Shown here: positions 8,781 through 18,104 of the stretch, in pieces
How the letters are laid out: every line of letters begins with the position of its first letter
Position numbering within the stretch: position 1 is the first letter of the stretch
Source: Saccharospirillum alexandrii
GTDB taxonomy: Bacteria > Pseudomonadota > Gammaproteobacteria > Pseudomonadales > Natronospirillaceae
Length of the DNA: 64,000 nt
Direction of reading: 5' to 3'
Assembly (NCBI RefSeq): GCF_004000275.1
Contig: NZ_RCIP01000004.1
Span: 124,001 to 188,000 of the forward strand
Translations under genes and position numbers: made by a program
The notes under the pieces: generated by a model
What the model was told of the DNA's origin: nothing
Seen by the model: the letters and a program-made list of their open reading frames with translations, nothing else
Database searches by the model: none

Positions 8781-9482
8781 CTATTGCAGACAACAATGCT
8801 TGTATTTCTTACCGCTGCCACAGGGGCAGGGGTCGTTACGGCCAACCGATTGTCGGGGTTCGGCCGCCGACTGAGCAACGGCCCCAACCGAGATCGACAA
8901 GCGCGAAAACAGATCGGCTGCTTTGGGAAACTGGCCCAATATCTGGTCGGCCAGTTGCTCCGGCCGAAGCGGTGACGAGCGCCGCGCGATGAATTCCCGC
9001 GCCTTGTCGGGTGAGGCAAAAAAGCTGAGGGCAAAATACAGACTGTCGAGTTCCGAACGCAGTTCTGCCGGCACCAGCGTCAGCCACAGCGGCCGGGCAT
9101 GGGTAAAGCCAGCCTCAAAGCCCAGGCTCCAGTCGTTCATACGATGGCCGGGTTTGATCTGATTAACCGCATCCATACCGGCCGTATCCGGTATCGGGTA
9201 TTCCTGTTTTTCACAGGCCTGTTCAATATGGCGCTGCAACGACAGCACGGCGTTAAGGGCATTCGAAGCGGGTTCAATGTGGCCAAACAGGGGCAATACA
9301 TCACCCAGCCAGTCACTGGCTGATACCGGTACCGGCGCCTGACTGATGGCAAAGAAAAACCCGTTCAAGCCGTCGAGACTCGGTGGTACCGGGCCCTCGG
9401 CGTTTTCAGTTGGCAGGTTGTCAGTGACCCACTGACGGGCATCCTGATAACTCAGGCTTTTAACATTCAGTGACTCAGTCAT
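8781..9482 (-). CDS. YecA/UPF0149-like protein with C-terminal SEC-C zinc motif
   Basis: 233 residues when started at ATG 9482, which overlaps the end of the preceding DUF1244 gene by 8 bases; the open frame extends further upstream but only into that gene. Residues 1 to about 190 are helical and UPF0149-like; the last 22 residues (GRNDPCPCGSGKKYKHCC) are a textbook SEC-C zinc-binding motif like that at the end of SecA. SEC-C proteins of this kind associate with ribosomes or SecA in E. coli (YecA); the exact role here is unknown. Coupled to DUF1244 by overlap. Confidence 0.85.
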   Translation of the reverse strand: MTESLNVKSLSYQDARQWVTDNLPTENAEGPVPPSLDGLNGFFFAISQAPVPVSASDWLGDVLPLFGHIEPASNALNAVLSLQRHIEQACEKQEYPIPDTAGMDAVNQIKPGHRMNDWSLGFEAGFTHARPLWLTLVPAELRSELDSLYFALSFFASPDKAREFIARRSSPLRPEQLADQILGQFPKAADLFSRLSISVGAVAQSAAEPRQSVGRNDPCPCGSGKKYKHCCLQ

Positions 9483-9771
9483 GCTTCGCCTGTTGTGAGA
9501 AAGTGGCCTGTTGAGCGTCGCTGGCGTCGGTCTGGTAGTTGGCTTTCCACTGATCGTAGGGCATGCCGTAAACCACCTCACGGGCGCTGTCTTTAGTCAT
9601 GTCGACGCCTTGTTCGCTGGCCGCTTCCTGGTACCAGCGCGACAGGCAATTGCGACAAAAACCCGCCAGATTCATCAGATCGATGTTCTGTACATCGGTG
9701 CGTTCCTGCAAATGCTGCACTAATCGGCGGAACGCCGCTGCTTCAAGTTCAGTCTTGGTTGGGTCTTGCAT
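9475..9771 (-). CDS. DUF1244 family protein
   Basis: 98 residues, the usual length of DUF1244 (COG3492). The diagnostic block LAGFCRNCLSRWY is present around residues 41-53, with two cysteines spaced three residues apart. The family is small, helical and of unknown function, found mostly in proteobacteria. It overlaps the SEC-C gene downstream by 8 bases, and the YciH gene lies 26 bases upstream on the same strand, so these three may share a transcript. Confidence 0.88.
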   Translation of the reverse strand: MQDPTKTELEAAAFRRLVQHLQERTDVQNIDLMNLAGFCRNCLSRWYQEAASEQGVDMTKDSAREVVYGMPYDQWKANYQTDASDAQQATFSQQAKHD

Positions 9772-9797
9772 TGAGAATACTCCTGAACAGCCGACGA

Positions 9798-10139
9798 CTA
9801 ACCGCCGGCTTTTTTAACCGTATAGCCTTGCTGGCTTAACTCGGCCACCAGCAGATCACGCTGGTCACCCTGTATCTCGATCACGCCGTCTTTGACGGTG
9901 CCGCCCGTGCCGCACTTGGCTTTCAGTTTTTTAGCCAGGGCTTTCAGGTCTTTCTCAGACAGCGGAATGCCGCGAATCAGCGTCACGCCCTTGCCTTTGC
10001 GGCCCTTGGTCTCGCGGCTGATGCGAACAATGCCATCACCCTCGGGAATCGCCTCCTGAGACGTGCACTGGCATTGCGAGCGGGGTTGCTGGCAATCCGG
10101 ACAGGTGCGGCCCGATTCAGTGCTGTATACCAGAGCCAT
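9798..10139 (-). CDS. yciH: YciH/SUI1-like translation factor
   Basis: 113 residues. An N-terminal CPDCQQPRSQCQC zinc-type cluster is followed by the SUI1/eIF1 domain with RKGKGVTLIRGIP and KCGTGGTVKDGVIEIQGDQR, which defines YciH. The bacterial protein resembles eIF1 and can affect start-codon fidelity on the 30S subunit. Length and motifs are normal. Upstream gene on the same strand is the FrnE-like oxidoreductase, with a 60-base gap. Confidence 0.92.
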   Translation of the reverse strand: MALVYSTESGRTCPDCQQPRSQCQCTSQEAIPEGDGIVRISRETKGRKGKGVTLIRGIPLSEKDLKALAKKLKAKCGTGGTVKDGVIEIQGDQRDLLVAELSQQGYTVKKAGG

Positions 10140-10198
10140 GGTCGCCTCTTAAAACCGGTTAATGGGGCCTGCAGTTTATCACAGCCGCCCAATGAATC

Positions 10199-10855
10199 TC
10201 AGGCCGTGCTGGCGTTCTCGCTGGCAATCTGGCGCAGTGCCTGAACAAACACCTCTGCCGGCTGACCACCGGTGATGGCGTATTTGCCGTTGACAATGAA
10301 GGTCGGCACCGAGCTTACGCCCATCTGCTGATAATGCCCTTCTTCGGCCCGAACCGCCTGCTCATAGCGGTCTGAGGCGAGCACCGCTGCTGCGCTGTCC
10401 CGGTCGAGTCCGGCTTTTTCGACGGCCTGCAGCAACACCTCAGTGTCGTTCACATTGGTCCGATCGGTGAAATAGGCTTCAAACAGCGCCAGTTTCAGTG
10501 CCGTTTGCTGTTCAGTGTCTTTTGCCCAGTGCAGCAGACGGTGGCAATTGAAGGTGTTCTGGGTGCGCATGTCGTCGGTGAAATTAAAGGTAAAACCAAC
10601 CTGGCTGCCCGCCTCGGTGATGCGCTTGCGGTTCTCTTCGCTCTGCTCAAAACTCATCCCGTATTTTGCCATGATGTGCTCTCGCCAGTTTTCGCCTTCG
10701 GCCGGTGCATCGGGCCGCAGTTCAAAGGCATGCCAGGCGAGGTCGGCTTCGATCTCACCGTCCAGTGACGCCAGCGCCTGTTCCAGATTTTTATAGCCGA
10801 TGACGCACCAGGGACAGGCCACATCAGAGACGACATCAATACTCAGATTTTTCAT
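10199..10855 (-). CDS. DsbA-family oxidoreductase, FrnE-like
   Basis: 218 residues, thioredoxin fold with helical insertion. The redox motif CPWC is at residues 14-17 (DVACPWCVIGYKNLE), and the cis-proline loop is SSVPTFIVNGKYAITGGQP near residue 180. The absence of a signal peptide indicates a cytoplasmic FrnE-type protein (related to 2-hydroxychromene-2-carboxylate isomerases) rather than periplasmic DsbA; the periplasmic DsbA of this window is at 32742-33374. Substrate unknown. Confidence 0.9.
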   Translation of the reverse strand: MKNLSIDVVSDVACPWCVIGYKNLEQALASLDGEIEADLAWHAFELRPDAPAEGENWREHIMAKYGMSFEQSEENRKRITEAGSQVGFTFNFTDDMRTQNTFNCHRLLHWAKDTEQQTALKLALFEAYFTDRTNVNDTEVLLQAVEKAGLDRDSAAAVLASDRYEQAVRAEEGHYQQMGVSSVPTFIVNGKYAITGGQPAEVFVQALRQIASENASTA

Positions 10856-10907
10856 GGTTACCTCTTCACTTCGCGGTTCATGGCCGCAACTCTGTGGCCT
10901 TTTTGGA

Positions 10908-11894
10908 TCAGGCCCACTGTTCGATCAGGGTTTTTGCCAGGCGGTGGCCGCTGCGCCAGGCGCCTTCAAGTCGGTCTCCCTGGGTCCAGTCACCGGCCAG
11001 ACCAATGGCCAGGTTGGTGTCAAAGGCAGCATCCAGACGCGTTTCGGTACCGGAACGGGCATACAACCAGCGGTGCTTGAAGCGATCCGACACCGCTGGC
11101 AGTTCCGGTTGGCCCAGACGACGCAATGCCGCCAGACACTGTTGTTCCAGCAAGCTGTCCGAGGCATCCAGATGATTGGCCGACCACTGGGCGGTAAAGT
11201 GCGCAACCCAGGTTTCCGGCTCGGCCGCACGCCCGGGTTTGCTGCTGTCACGGGCCAGCCAGTTCACAACACCGGTTTTTACAAAGGCCGCATCCGCCTC
11301 AATACCGGTGGGCTCACTGAAGGTGATGGCCAGCGCCCAGCAGGGCAACATGGCGGTTGTACCGCGCAACGGCACTTCCAGATTTGAGCCCGGCGGCAAT
11401 AACGCCAGTGACTGGGCCAATGGCGCCGTCAGCAAGACGGCGTCGAACTGGCCATACTGCTCGCCCTGGTCATCCCACAGACGCCACTGTTTACCAACGC
11501 GTTCCAGCCGGTCGACCCGGGTTTGAACAAACAGATCGAGCCCCTCGCTCAGGCCTTGCACCATGGCGTTCATGGTTGGCGTACCGACGTATCGCGTCTG
11601 CTCATCCGGAGACGACTGAACACCGTCGCCGTTGAGCACCACTGGCGCTACGGGCCATGGCGCGACCCAGCCCTCAGCCACCCAGCGATCAACCTCCTGC
11701 TGGAAGGCCGGATCTCGCACCGTAAAATATTGGGCACCATGGTCCGCCTGCCAGCCGTCGCGGCGGCGTGTCGCCAGGCGGCCACCACGGCCACGGCTTT
11801 TCTCGAAAACCTGACACCGGTGACCGGCCTGTTCGAGTTCACGCGCCAACGTCATGCCCGACAACCCGGCACCCACGACTGCAAACACTGCCAT
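10908..11894 (-). CDS. Renalase-like FAD-dependent oxidoreductase
   Basis: 328 residues. An N-terminal dinucleotide-binding motif GAGLSGMTLARELEQAGH and the following EKSRGRGGRLATRR are characteristic of the small FAD-dependent NAD(P)/FAD oxidoreductases related to renalase (bacterial enzymes that oxidise misreduced dihydropyridine isomers of NAD(P)H). The C-terminus carries GLAGDWTQGDRLEGAWRSG, the second flavin-binding segment. Assignment to the renalase branch is from motif memory and moderate. It lies 52 bases upstream of the FrnE-like gene on the same strand. Confidence 0.82.
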   Translation of the reverse strand: MAVFAVVGAGLSGMTLARELEQAGHRCQVFEKSRGRGGRLATRRRDGWQADHGAQYFTVRDPAFQQEVDRWVAEGWVAPWPVAPVVLNGDGVQSSPDEQTRYVGTPTMNAMVQGLSEGLDLFVQTRVDRLERVGKQWRLWDDQGEQYGQFDAVLLTAPLAQSLALLPPGSNLEVPLRGTTAMLPCWALAITFSEPTGIEADAAFVKTGVVNWLARDSSKPGRAAEPETWVAHFTAQWSANHLDASDSLLEQQCLAALRRLGQPELPAVSDRFKHRWLYARSGTETRLDAAFDTNLAIGLAGDWTQGDRLEGAWRSGHRLAKTLIEQWA

Positions 11895-12225
11895 GATGAG
11901 ACTCCTGACTTAATCGCTGTTGATATGAAAATACGCTGTGACGATTACCGTCAAACCATCAGGGTTTTCCGGCTTACTTTCTAATTACTTACTATGGGGT
12001 TCACTCGGGCCATCCGCAAACCGGTTAACAAAAGAAAATGGTCGAATACTCATCTTGCTGCTCCCGAGCGCAGACACTTGACCAAATGCGTTACACTGTA
12101 ACCTACAGGGCAACACCGTTGCCGGATCACCTTTTAATTGGACCCTTTGACCCAACCTTTACGCCTACTTAGCCAAGTACCGCCGGGTCATGACCACAGA
12201 CCGCTACCGAGTATCAGAGACCGCC

Positions 12226-12852
12226 ATGAGCATCGAACAACGCGCCACTGTCACTATTCCCCTGGGTGAAGCCTCGGTGCCCACCCGTTTTGTCAGCTTT
12301 AATGACCTCAGTGACAACAAGGAACATCTGGCCATTCTATATGGCACGCCCGAACAGGATGATACCCCACTGGTGCGCTTGCACAGCGAATGCCTGACCG
12401 GTGATGTGTTTGGATCGCAGCGTTGCGATTGTGGCGAACAGCTGCACGAGGCCCAGCGTCTGCTGGCCGATCAGGGCGGCGTGTTACTGTACTTGAGACA
12501 AGAGGGCCGCGGCATCGGCCTTTACAATAAGCTGGATGCCTATGCCCTTCAGGACAAAGGCATCGATACCTATACCGCTAACGAAATGCTCGGCTTCGCC
12601 CACGACATGCGTGATTTCAAACCCGCGGCGGAAATGCTGCTGGCGCTGGGCATTAAACGCATTCGCCTGTTGTCGAATAACCCGCACAAGGCCAGCCAGT
12701 TGCAGGACTTTGGCATTGAAGTCGTCGACCGTCAGGATACCGGTGTCTACGTCAACCAGCACAATGCCGCCTACCTGAAAGCCAAGGTCGACCAGCAAGC
12801 CCACACCATTTTGCTCGACCAGGCCCGCAAACCGGCATCGGGTGAGCGGTAA
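12226..12852 (+). CDS. ribA: GTP cyclohydrolase II
   Basis: 208 residues from ATG 12226 (an alternative ATG at 12190 adds 12 non-conserved residues). Opens the GTP imidazole ring in the first step of riboflavin synthesis. The zinc site is seen as CLTGDVFGSQRCDCG (three cysteines), followed by LRQEGRGIGLYNKLDAYALQ, which carries the catalytic and GTP-binding residues, and RLLSNNPHK near residue 155. This is the stand-alone form without a fused RibB domain. I see no FMN riboswitch in the roughly 330 bases upstream, only a loose TTGACC (about 12076) as a possible -35 element. Confidence 0.93.
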   Translation: MSIEQRATVTIPLGEASVPTRFVSFNDLSDNKEHLAILYGTPEQDDTPLVRLHSECLTGDVFGSQRCDCGEQLHEAQRLLADQGGVLLYLRQEGRGIGLYNKLDAYALQDKGIDTYTANEMLGFAHDMRDFKPAAEMLLALGIKRIRLLSNNPHKASQLQDFGIEVVDRQDTGVYVNQHNAAYLKAKVDQQAHTILLDQARKPASGER

Positions 12853-13090
12853 CAGCCTGTGCATAACCCGGGTATAACCGTTGCATGAGCTGGGTATTGG
12901 CTGGGGAGAAAATATCAGGCTTTTGCTGTTTATCCGGTGAATTAAGGCTGAAATGGCCCTAAGCCTGGGGATATCTCTGTGCGTTACCTTTGTGTATAAA
13001 AAACCCGGCCGGTACGGGTAGTGTGATCACTGAACCTTATTCATGACGCAACCGTAGTCATTAATCGACACACTTACCCGGTAACCGCCC

Positions 13091-13255
13091 GTGCCACGTA
13101 CCCCCGCCAAACACAATCTTCCCGAAAAACACTGTGCTCTGTGCCAGCGCCCCTTTAGCTGGCGTAAAAAATGGGCCGATTGTTGGGATTCCGTCAAATA
13201 TTGCAGCGAACGTTGCCGAAGATCCCGGAAAAGTAACGCCAATACGGCTGGATAA
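13091..13255 (+). CDS. DUF2256 domain zinc-ribbon-like small protein
   Basis: 54 residues from GTG 13091 to TAA 13253-13255; an in-frame TAA at 13082 excludes a longer form. The protein has KHCALCQRPFSWRKKW, then WDSVKYCSERCRRSRK, the invariant CxxC...C..C pattern with RPF.WRKKW and VKYCS.RCR that defines DUF2256. Small DUF2256 proteins are widespread in aquatic bacteria and often sit near photolyase or oxidoreductase genes; function unknown. No strong ribosome-binding site precedes the GTG. The alpha/beta hydrolase starts 72 bases downstream on the same strand. Confidence 0.85.
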   Translation: MPRTPAKHNLPEKHCALCQRPFSWRKKWADCWDSVKYCSERCRRSRKSNANTAG

Positions 13256-13326
13256 CCACGAATACTGGACGTCATACCGGCTGCGTGACACTCTGGCGGG
13301 GTTAATAACGGCTCAGGAAACCGGTT

Positions 13327-14229
13327 ATGCAATATCTCGAAGAATGGTTAACGGCAAGCGATGGTCACGCCATTCCAGTCAAGGTCTGGCGTCCGCGGAC
13401 ACCCACAGCAACGCTGGTCATCGCTCATGGTATGGCGGAACACGCCAGCCGTTACGCGCCCCTGGCCGACTGGCTGAATAACCGGGATATCGCGGTTGTC
13501 GCGATAGAGCATCGCGGCCACAGCGACGACTGCCCCGAAGCCGATCTCGGCCACTATGCCGATCAGGATGGCTGGAACAAGGTGATTACCGACCTCGACC
13601 AGGTCGTCGACTACGCCCGTTCACTGGAACCCGATGCCCCTCTGACCCTATTTGGCCACAGCATGGGGTCTTTTATTGCCCAGGCTTATGTTCAGCGCTT
13701 TGGTGACAAACTGCAGGGGCTTATCCTCTGCGCCACCAACCGCATCAACCGGCCGCAATTGATGGTCTCCAAACTGATGGTCGATACGATCAAAGCCGCA
13801 AAAGGCCCGCGTCACCTGAGCCCACTGGTCACTAAAATGACCTTCGGCGCTTTCAACAAGGCCTTCAAACCCAACCGCACGACCCATGACTGGCTGAGCC
13901 GGGATACCGACCAGGTCGACGCCTATCTGGAAGATGCCTACTGCGGCTTCGACTGCACGGTTCAGCTGTGGAGCGATTTTATCGGCGGTTTGCTCACCAT
14001 CGACCCGCGCCAGTGGCCAAAAAACCTGCCAGTCCATGTCATGTCTGGCACCGATGACCCTGTCGGTGAATTCGGCAAGGGCATTGGCAAACACATCGAG
14101 GCAATCAAAGCAGCCAGGGTTACTTTAGCCAGCACCCGCTTGTTCGAAGGCGCCCGCCATGAACTGGTGAATGAAACCAATGCGCTGGAGGTGTGGGAGC
14201 ATCTGGCGGGGTGTGTGACGACTCGCTGA
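13327..14229 (+). CDS. Alpha/beta hydrolase, monoacylglycerol lipase/lysophospholipase-like
   Basis: 300 residues. The nucleophile elbow GHSMGS (Ser near residue 113) follows DAPLTLF, and the oxyanion region is VIAHGMAEHASRYAPLADWL, the serine-aminopeptidase S33/PldB pattern (Hydrolase_4). The acid and histidine are probably in MSGTDDPVG and GARHELVNE toward the C-terminus. Such enzymes cleave monoacylglycerols or lysophospholipids; the true substrate is unknown. No signal peptide is seen, so it is cytosolic. Palindromic element D lies about 80 bases downstream, in the convergent gap before mnmE. Confidence 0.9.
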   Translation: MQYLEEWLTASDGHAIPVKVWRPRTPTATLVIAHGMAEHASRYAPLADWLNNRDIAVVAIEHRGHSDDCPEADLGHYADQDGWNKVITDLDQVVDYARSLEPDAPLTLFGHSMGSFIAQAYVQRFGDKLQGLILCATNRINRPQLMVSKLMVDTIKAAKGPRHLSPLVTKMTFGAFNKAFKPNRTTHDWLSRDTDQVDAYLEDAYCGFDCTVQLWSDFIGGLLTIDPRQWPKNLPVHVMSGTDDPVGEFGKGIGKHIEAIKAARVTLASTRLFEGARHELVNETNALEVWEHLAGCVTTR

Positions 14230-14307
14230 TGATGGGGAGGTTAACTAGTTGTGGATATTGCCAACTCAAGTTTCAGAGTTCAGTTTTCTAGTGTGCTTTT
14301 CGTCCGC

Positions 14308-14416
14308 GACGGCTACCGGTGGTTCCTCTGTGGGGTCGGCGTAAATCCTTCCATGGAGCCTAGACCGCAGCATCCCTGCTGCGGACTTCCCCACAGAGGA
14401 ACCACCGGCATCCATC
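14308..14416. repeat. Palindromic repeat element D (covarying-arm family)
   Basis: Arms 14308-14335 and 14389-14416 (28 bases) pair as inverted repeats with mismatches only near the outer end. On the minus strand the core reads AGTCCGCAGCAGGGATGCTG, then CGGTCTAGGCTCCATGGAAG and GATTTACGCCGA, almost identical to element C, yet the arms of C and D are different. Only the inner CCTCTGTGGGG stretch of the arms is shared with C. It lies between the convergent ends of the hydrolase and mnmE genes. Confidence 0.85.
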
Positions 14417-14462
14417 GCTAGTATTGTGCGAACTCTGAAACTTGAGTAATCGTCAATTGGCG

Positions 14463-15824
14463 CTATTTGCCAATGCAAAAACTCGAAAAAATCCGCCCTA
14501 GCAGGTCATCAGAGGTAAATTCTCCGGTAATCTCGTTTAAGGCGTTCTGCGCCAAACGCAGGTCTTCAGCTAACAATTCCCCCGCGGCTGCGCCCAATAA
14601 CTGGGCTTCACCCGACTGCAAAAATGCCTGAGCCTGATGTAAGGCTTCCAAATGCCGACGCCGAGCGATAAAGCCACCTTCGCGGGCACTTTCATAACCC
14701 ATCAGTTGTTTCAGGTGTAAACGTAGAGCGTCGAGACCGATCTGGTCCCGTGCGGATAGCCGGATCACTGGCTGTGACTGCTCTGTGGATAAACCTGGGG
14801 ACTCTTCTGTAATATCGATCTTGTTGCGCACTACCGTTATCGCCGCGTTGGCGGGCAGGCGATGCACAAAATCGGGCCACAACTGAGTCGGATCGGTCGC
14901 CTCGGTTTCACTCGCATCCACCATGAGCAGGACTCTGTCGGCCTGTTCAATCTCTTGCCAGGCGCGTTCAACTCCGATGCGTTCGACGGCATCTGGCGTA
15001 TCCCGCAGACCAGCGGTATCAATGATGTGTAACGGCATGCCGTCTATGTGGATATGTTCGCGCAATACATCGCGGGTGGTGCCGGCGATGTCAGTCACAA
15101 TAGCACGCTCGTTACCTGCCAGGGCATTGAGCAGACTGCTTTTGCCCGCGTTTGGCCGGCCGGCAATCACCACCGTCATGCCATCACGCATCAGGCTACC
15201 TTGGTTGGCCGCTTCGGTGACTCGGTCGAGCTGGCCAATAATGGCTGCCAAATCCGACTGAACCTTGCCATCGGACAGAAAATCGATTTCTTCCTCGGGA
15301 AAGTCGATCGACGCTTCAACGTAAATACGCAGACGGATCAGTTGTTCAACCAGGCTATGAATTTCTTTGGAGAAGGCGCCTTGCAGGGACCGCACGGCAG
15401 AGCGGGCGGCTTCGCTGGAGGAAGCGTCAATCAGGTCGGCAATGGCCTCGGCCTGGGCCAGGTCCAGCTTGTCGTTCAGAAAGGCGCGTTCGGAGAATTC
15501 GCCGGGTCGCGCCAGGCGGGCGCCGAGCTCCATAACCCGCTGCAACAGCAAGTCCAGAATGACTGGCCCGCCATGGCCCTGAAGCTCGAGTACGTCTTCA
15601 CCGGTAAAGGAGTTGGGATTGGCAAAAAACAGAGCAATGCCTTCGTCCAGTGGTTGCTGGTCGGCATCGAGAAAGGGGCCGTAATGGGCGTTGCGAACCT
15701 GAGGAGTGTAACCGAGTACGGCATGAGCGATATCGACTGCGCCCGTTCCGGAAACCCGGATGATGCCAACGCCACCTCGTCCGGGTGGCGTTGCCAGGGC
15801 ACAGATCGTATCGCGGTCGGACAT
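14463..15824 (-). CDS. mnmE: tRNA modification GTPase MnmE
   Basis: 453 residues, full length. With MnmG it builds the cmnm5 modification on the wobble uridine of several tRNAs. Visible parts: N-terminal tetrahydrofolate-binding domain starting [22 protein letters not shown]-like, the G1 loop [14 protein letters not shown] (around residue 223), DTAGLRDT (G3), VRNKID (G4), and the terminal FCIGK whose cysteine is essential in E. coli. The start shares one base with the yidC stop (TGATG). The partner gene mnmG does not follow; the next gene is a convergent hydrolase. Confidence 0.97.
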   Translation of the reverse strand: MSDRDTICALATPPGRGGVGIIRVSGTGAVDIAHAVLGYTPQVRNAHYGPFLDADQQPLDEGIALFFANPNSFTGEDVLELQGHGGPVILDLLLQRVMELGARLARPGEFSERAFLNDKLDLAQAEAIADLIDASSSEAARSAVRSLQGAFSKEIHSLVEQLIRLRIYVEASIDFPEEEIDFLSDGKVQSDLAAIIGQLDRVTEAANQGSLMRDGMTVVIAGRPNAGKSSLLNALAGNERAIVTDIAGTTRDVLREHIHIDGMPLHIIDTAGLRDTPDAVERIGVERAWQEIEQADRVLLMVDASETEATDPTQLWPDFVHRLPANAAITVVRNKIDITEESPGLSTEQSQPVIRLSARDQIGLDALRLHLKQLMGYESAREGGFIARRRHLEALHQAQAFLQSGEAQLLGAAAGELLAEDLRLAQNALNEITGEFTSDDLLGRIFSSFCIGK

Positions 15825-17521
15825 CAGCTGCCCGATTTGGCCTTGTCGGCTTTCTCGAACTGACGGTTAACGATGTACTGCTGCACAATGGTGGTCACGT
15901 TGTTGACGAACCAGTACAACGTCAGACCGGCCGGGAACCAGAGGAACATAAAGGTGAAGATCACTGGCATGAACTTCATCATCCGCGCCTGCATTGGGTC
16001 CATGCTCGGTTGCTGCTGCATCTGCATTTGCACGAACATGGAGGCGCCCATCAGCAGCGGCAGCACGAAGTAGGGGTCTTTGATCGAGAGGTCTTCAATC
16101 CAGAAGATAAACGGCGACTGACGCAGCTCGACGGCTTCCATCAGCACCCAGTACAAGGCGATGAAGATAGGCATCTGCACCAGGATCGGCAAACAGCCGC
16201 CCATGGGGTTCAGCTTCTCTTTCTTGTACATCTTCATCATTTCCTGACCCAGACGCTGGCGATCGTCGCCGAACTGCTCGCGCAGCTGCGTCATCTTCGG
16301 CGCAAACTTGCGCATCTTGGCCATGGAACGGTAGCTTGAAGCGGTCAGCGGGTAGAGAACCATCTTGACCGTCAGCGTCATTAGTACAATCGCCCAGCCC
16401 CAGTTGCCCACCAGGCCGTGCATGAATTGCAACAGTTTGAACAATGGCTGGGCCGCCCACCACAACCAGCCGTAATCGACCGTCAATTCCAGGTGCTCGG
16501 CGATGGTTGCCAGGTCATCCTGATCTTTCGGGCCGACGTACAGTTGGGTTGATGTAGTGGCGGTATCGCCCGGTGCTACTGTTAACGCCGGTGACTGAAA
16601 CCCTGCGTAATATAAGCCGTTTGCGAGCTGGCGAGCGTAGTAGCTGTGCGACTGATCGGCCGCGGGTACCCAGGCCGACAAGAAGTAATGCTGCAGAATG
16701 GCAATCCAGCCGCCAGTCTGGGTGATTCGGAAGGTTTCATCTTCCATGTCGCCAAAGGAGATTTTGCGATAACGGTCGTCCGGTGTGGTGATCGCCGCGC
16801 CGAGGTAAGACGCCATGCCAATCTGGCCACCGGCGCTTGGATCATCAGAGCGGTCACGCTTGAGCTGGGCGAACAGGTTGGTGGTGATGGCCTGTTCCGA
16901 ACCGTTCTGAATCTCGTAACGAATGTCGATCAGGTAGCTGCCACGCGTCAACGTGAAAATCTTGTTAACGGTAACGCCCGTGTCGGTGGTGTGCGCCAGC
17001 GTCACTTCAAGCTGCTCGGTACCGTCGTCCAGTAGGTATTCGTTCTGGTCTGCCTGGTAGCGCGCACGTTGCTCACTGTCGATGCCATCAGGCCCGACCA
17101 GACCACTCATGGCCGTGTAAGTGCGCTGACGATTTTCGAGAATGCTGAAAGGGACATTCGGCGTATCGGCGCGGGCCGGGTATTCCGGCAGGGCCGCATT
17201 GATGACGTCTCCGCCATTCAAGTCAATCGTCAGATCTAGCACGTCGGACTGCAGTCTGACCACATCGCCACCGCCGGCAGCTGGCGCAGCCGCACTGACC
17301 CCGCTTGCGGCTTCAGGCACTTCACTGTCTGGCGCAGCAGCACTGGCGGTATCAGAGGGAACCTCGGACTGAGGGACTTCCAGAGGGGCCATTTCTGACG
17401 AACTGGCGGTTTGCTCTTGCTGCGGCGCACCGGAATAGTCAGACGACCACTGCAGGACCAAGATGTAAGAGACCACGGCCAAACCCGCGATCAGGACAAT
17501 ACGGCGCACATCCATAATCAA
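15824..17521 (-). CDS. yidC: Membrane protein insertase YidC
   Basis: 565 residues. Inserts proteins into the inner membrane alone or with SecYEG. An N-terminal membrane anchor ([20 protein letters not shown]) is followed by a Ser/Ala/Pro/Glu-rich linker, a large periplasmic P1 domain (about residues 85-340), then the conserved insertase core of five membrane helices beginning near [19 protein letters not shown], with [20 protein letters not shown] in the cytoplasmic loop and [20 protein letters not shown]. Co-directional with rnpA upstream, but with 238 bases between them, filled by a degraded yidD. Confidence 0.97.
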   Translation of the reverse strand: MIMDVRRIVLIAGLAVVSYILVLQWSSDYSGAPQQEQTASSSEMAPLEVPQSEVPSDTASAAAPDSEVPEAASGVSAAAPAAGGGDVVRLQSDVLDLTIDLNGGDVINAALPEYPARADTPNVPFSILENRQRTYTAMSGLVGPDGIDSEQRARYQADQNEYLLDDGTEQLEVTLAHTTDTGVTVNKIFTLTRGSYLIDIRYEIQNGSEQAITTNLFAQLKRDRSDDPSAGGQIGMASYLGAAITTPDDRYRKISFGDMEDETFRITQTGGWIAILQHYFLSAWVPAADQSHSYYARQLANGLYYAGFQSPALTVAPGDTATTSTQLYVGPKDQDDLATIAEHLELTVDYGWLWWAAQPLFKLLQFMHGLVGNWGWAIVLMTLTVKMVLYPLTASSYRSMAKMRKFAPKMTQLREQFGDDRQRLGQEMMKMYKKEKLNPMGGCLPILVQMPIFIALYWVLMEAVELRQSPFIFWIEDLSIKDPYFVLPLLMGASMFVQMQMQQQPSMDPMQARMMKFMPVIFTFMFLWFPAGLTLYWFVNNVTTIVQQYIVNRQFEKADKAKSGS

Positions 17522-17561
17522 TTTCCAGTCAGATCATTAACCCTGAACCGATTCCTGACTG

Positions 17562-17753
17562 TCAAAAACACGCTATATCCAACGCACCAGGGGTCGGATG
17601 AAGATGGGAGCAGTCTGTGGTGGCCCGGTTCAGGCTGAGGAAGCTACACGGCAGACGACATCCGCCCGCTTCCTGTGTAAAAAGCGCCGAAATGGTACCT
17701 GCACAGGGTGTTTATTGCCAGCCAAATACCGGCCGCAGGGCAAAAACGGTCAT
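17562..17753 (-). pseudogene. yidD: Decayed yidD (membrane insertion efficiency factor)
   Basis: The gap between rnpA and yidC is where yidD normally lies. On the minus strand from ATG 17753 the reading MTVFALRPVFGWQ runs into TAA, with the PVFGWQ expected just before the conserved CRYH. CRYH itself appears in another frame (around 17698). Downstream, the first frame resumes with ALFTQEAGG, then FLSLNRA and CSHLHPTPGALDIAC, which lines up with the family pattern of YxxEA...G, WLSLxR and RCHPLHPGGxDPVP. Stops, a frame change and loss of the second CxxC-type cysteines indicate decay. The match is by eye and partial, so a chance resemblance is not excluded. Confidence 0.5.
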
Positions 17754-17759
17754 CCCGCT

Positions 17760-18104
17760 TCAGGCTGACTCTGCCGCGGCCTTATGCCAGCGACGTGTCA
17801 GCCGTCTGAGCTGTTTATCAATCAGCTCGTGCAACTGCTCATGCGTCAACAAGCCCAGTTCCTTTCGACCCATCAGGATGATGTCGAGCGGTGGCCAGTC
17901 GGCGTAATGCAATCGAAAAACTTCGCGGGCACATCGCTTGATACGGTTTCGGGCTACCGCCGTGCGGATGTTCTTTTTGGCGAGAATAAAACCAAGGCGA
18001 GCCGACCCCGATTGTGCAGGGCGGGACAAAAGCAGTAATTCGGGGCAAGCCGATTTGACGGCTACCTGATCGAAAACGGCACGGAAATCCCCGGGTGTCA
18101 GCAA
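17760..18104 (-). CDS. rnpA: Ribonuclease P protein component
   Basis: Protein subunit of RNase P, which trims tRNA 5' leaders. The RNR signature is at ARNRIKRCAREVFR, preceded by RLGFILAKKNIRTAV. The coordinates begin at TTG 18104, giving MLTPGDFRAVFD, but the family normally has several residues before RLLTP (the first beta strand region), and the frame stays open upstream through GYGHPRSHRLLTPGD to the rpmH stop with no ATG, GTG or TTG. ATT at 18174-18176 is the only rare-start candidate with a sensible position. The true start is therefore unresolved. Confidence 0.9.
   Translation of the reverse strand: MLTPGDFRAVFDQVAVKSACPELLLLSRPAQSGSARLGFILAKKNIRTAVARNRIKRCAREVFRLHYADWPPLDIILMGRKELGLLTHEQLHELIDKQLRRLTRRWHKAAAESA

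Noticed and set aside
11895-12225. FMN riboswitch upstream of ribA
   Set aside because: None of the conserved RFN segments is visible in this gap.
12994-13020. Hairpin ACCCG/CGGGT with T run on the minus strand, terminator-like
   Set aside because: No minus-strand gene ends nearby; the plus-strand side lacks a T run, so it would not terminate ribA. Likely chance or a relic.
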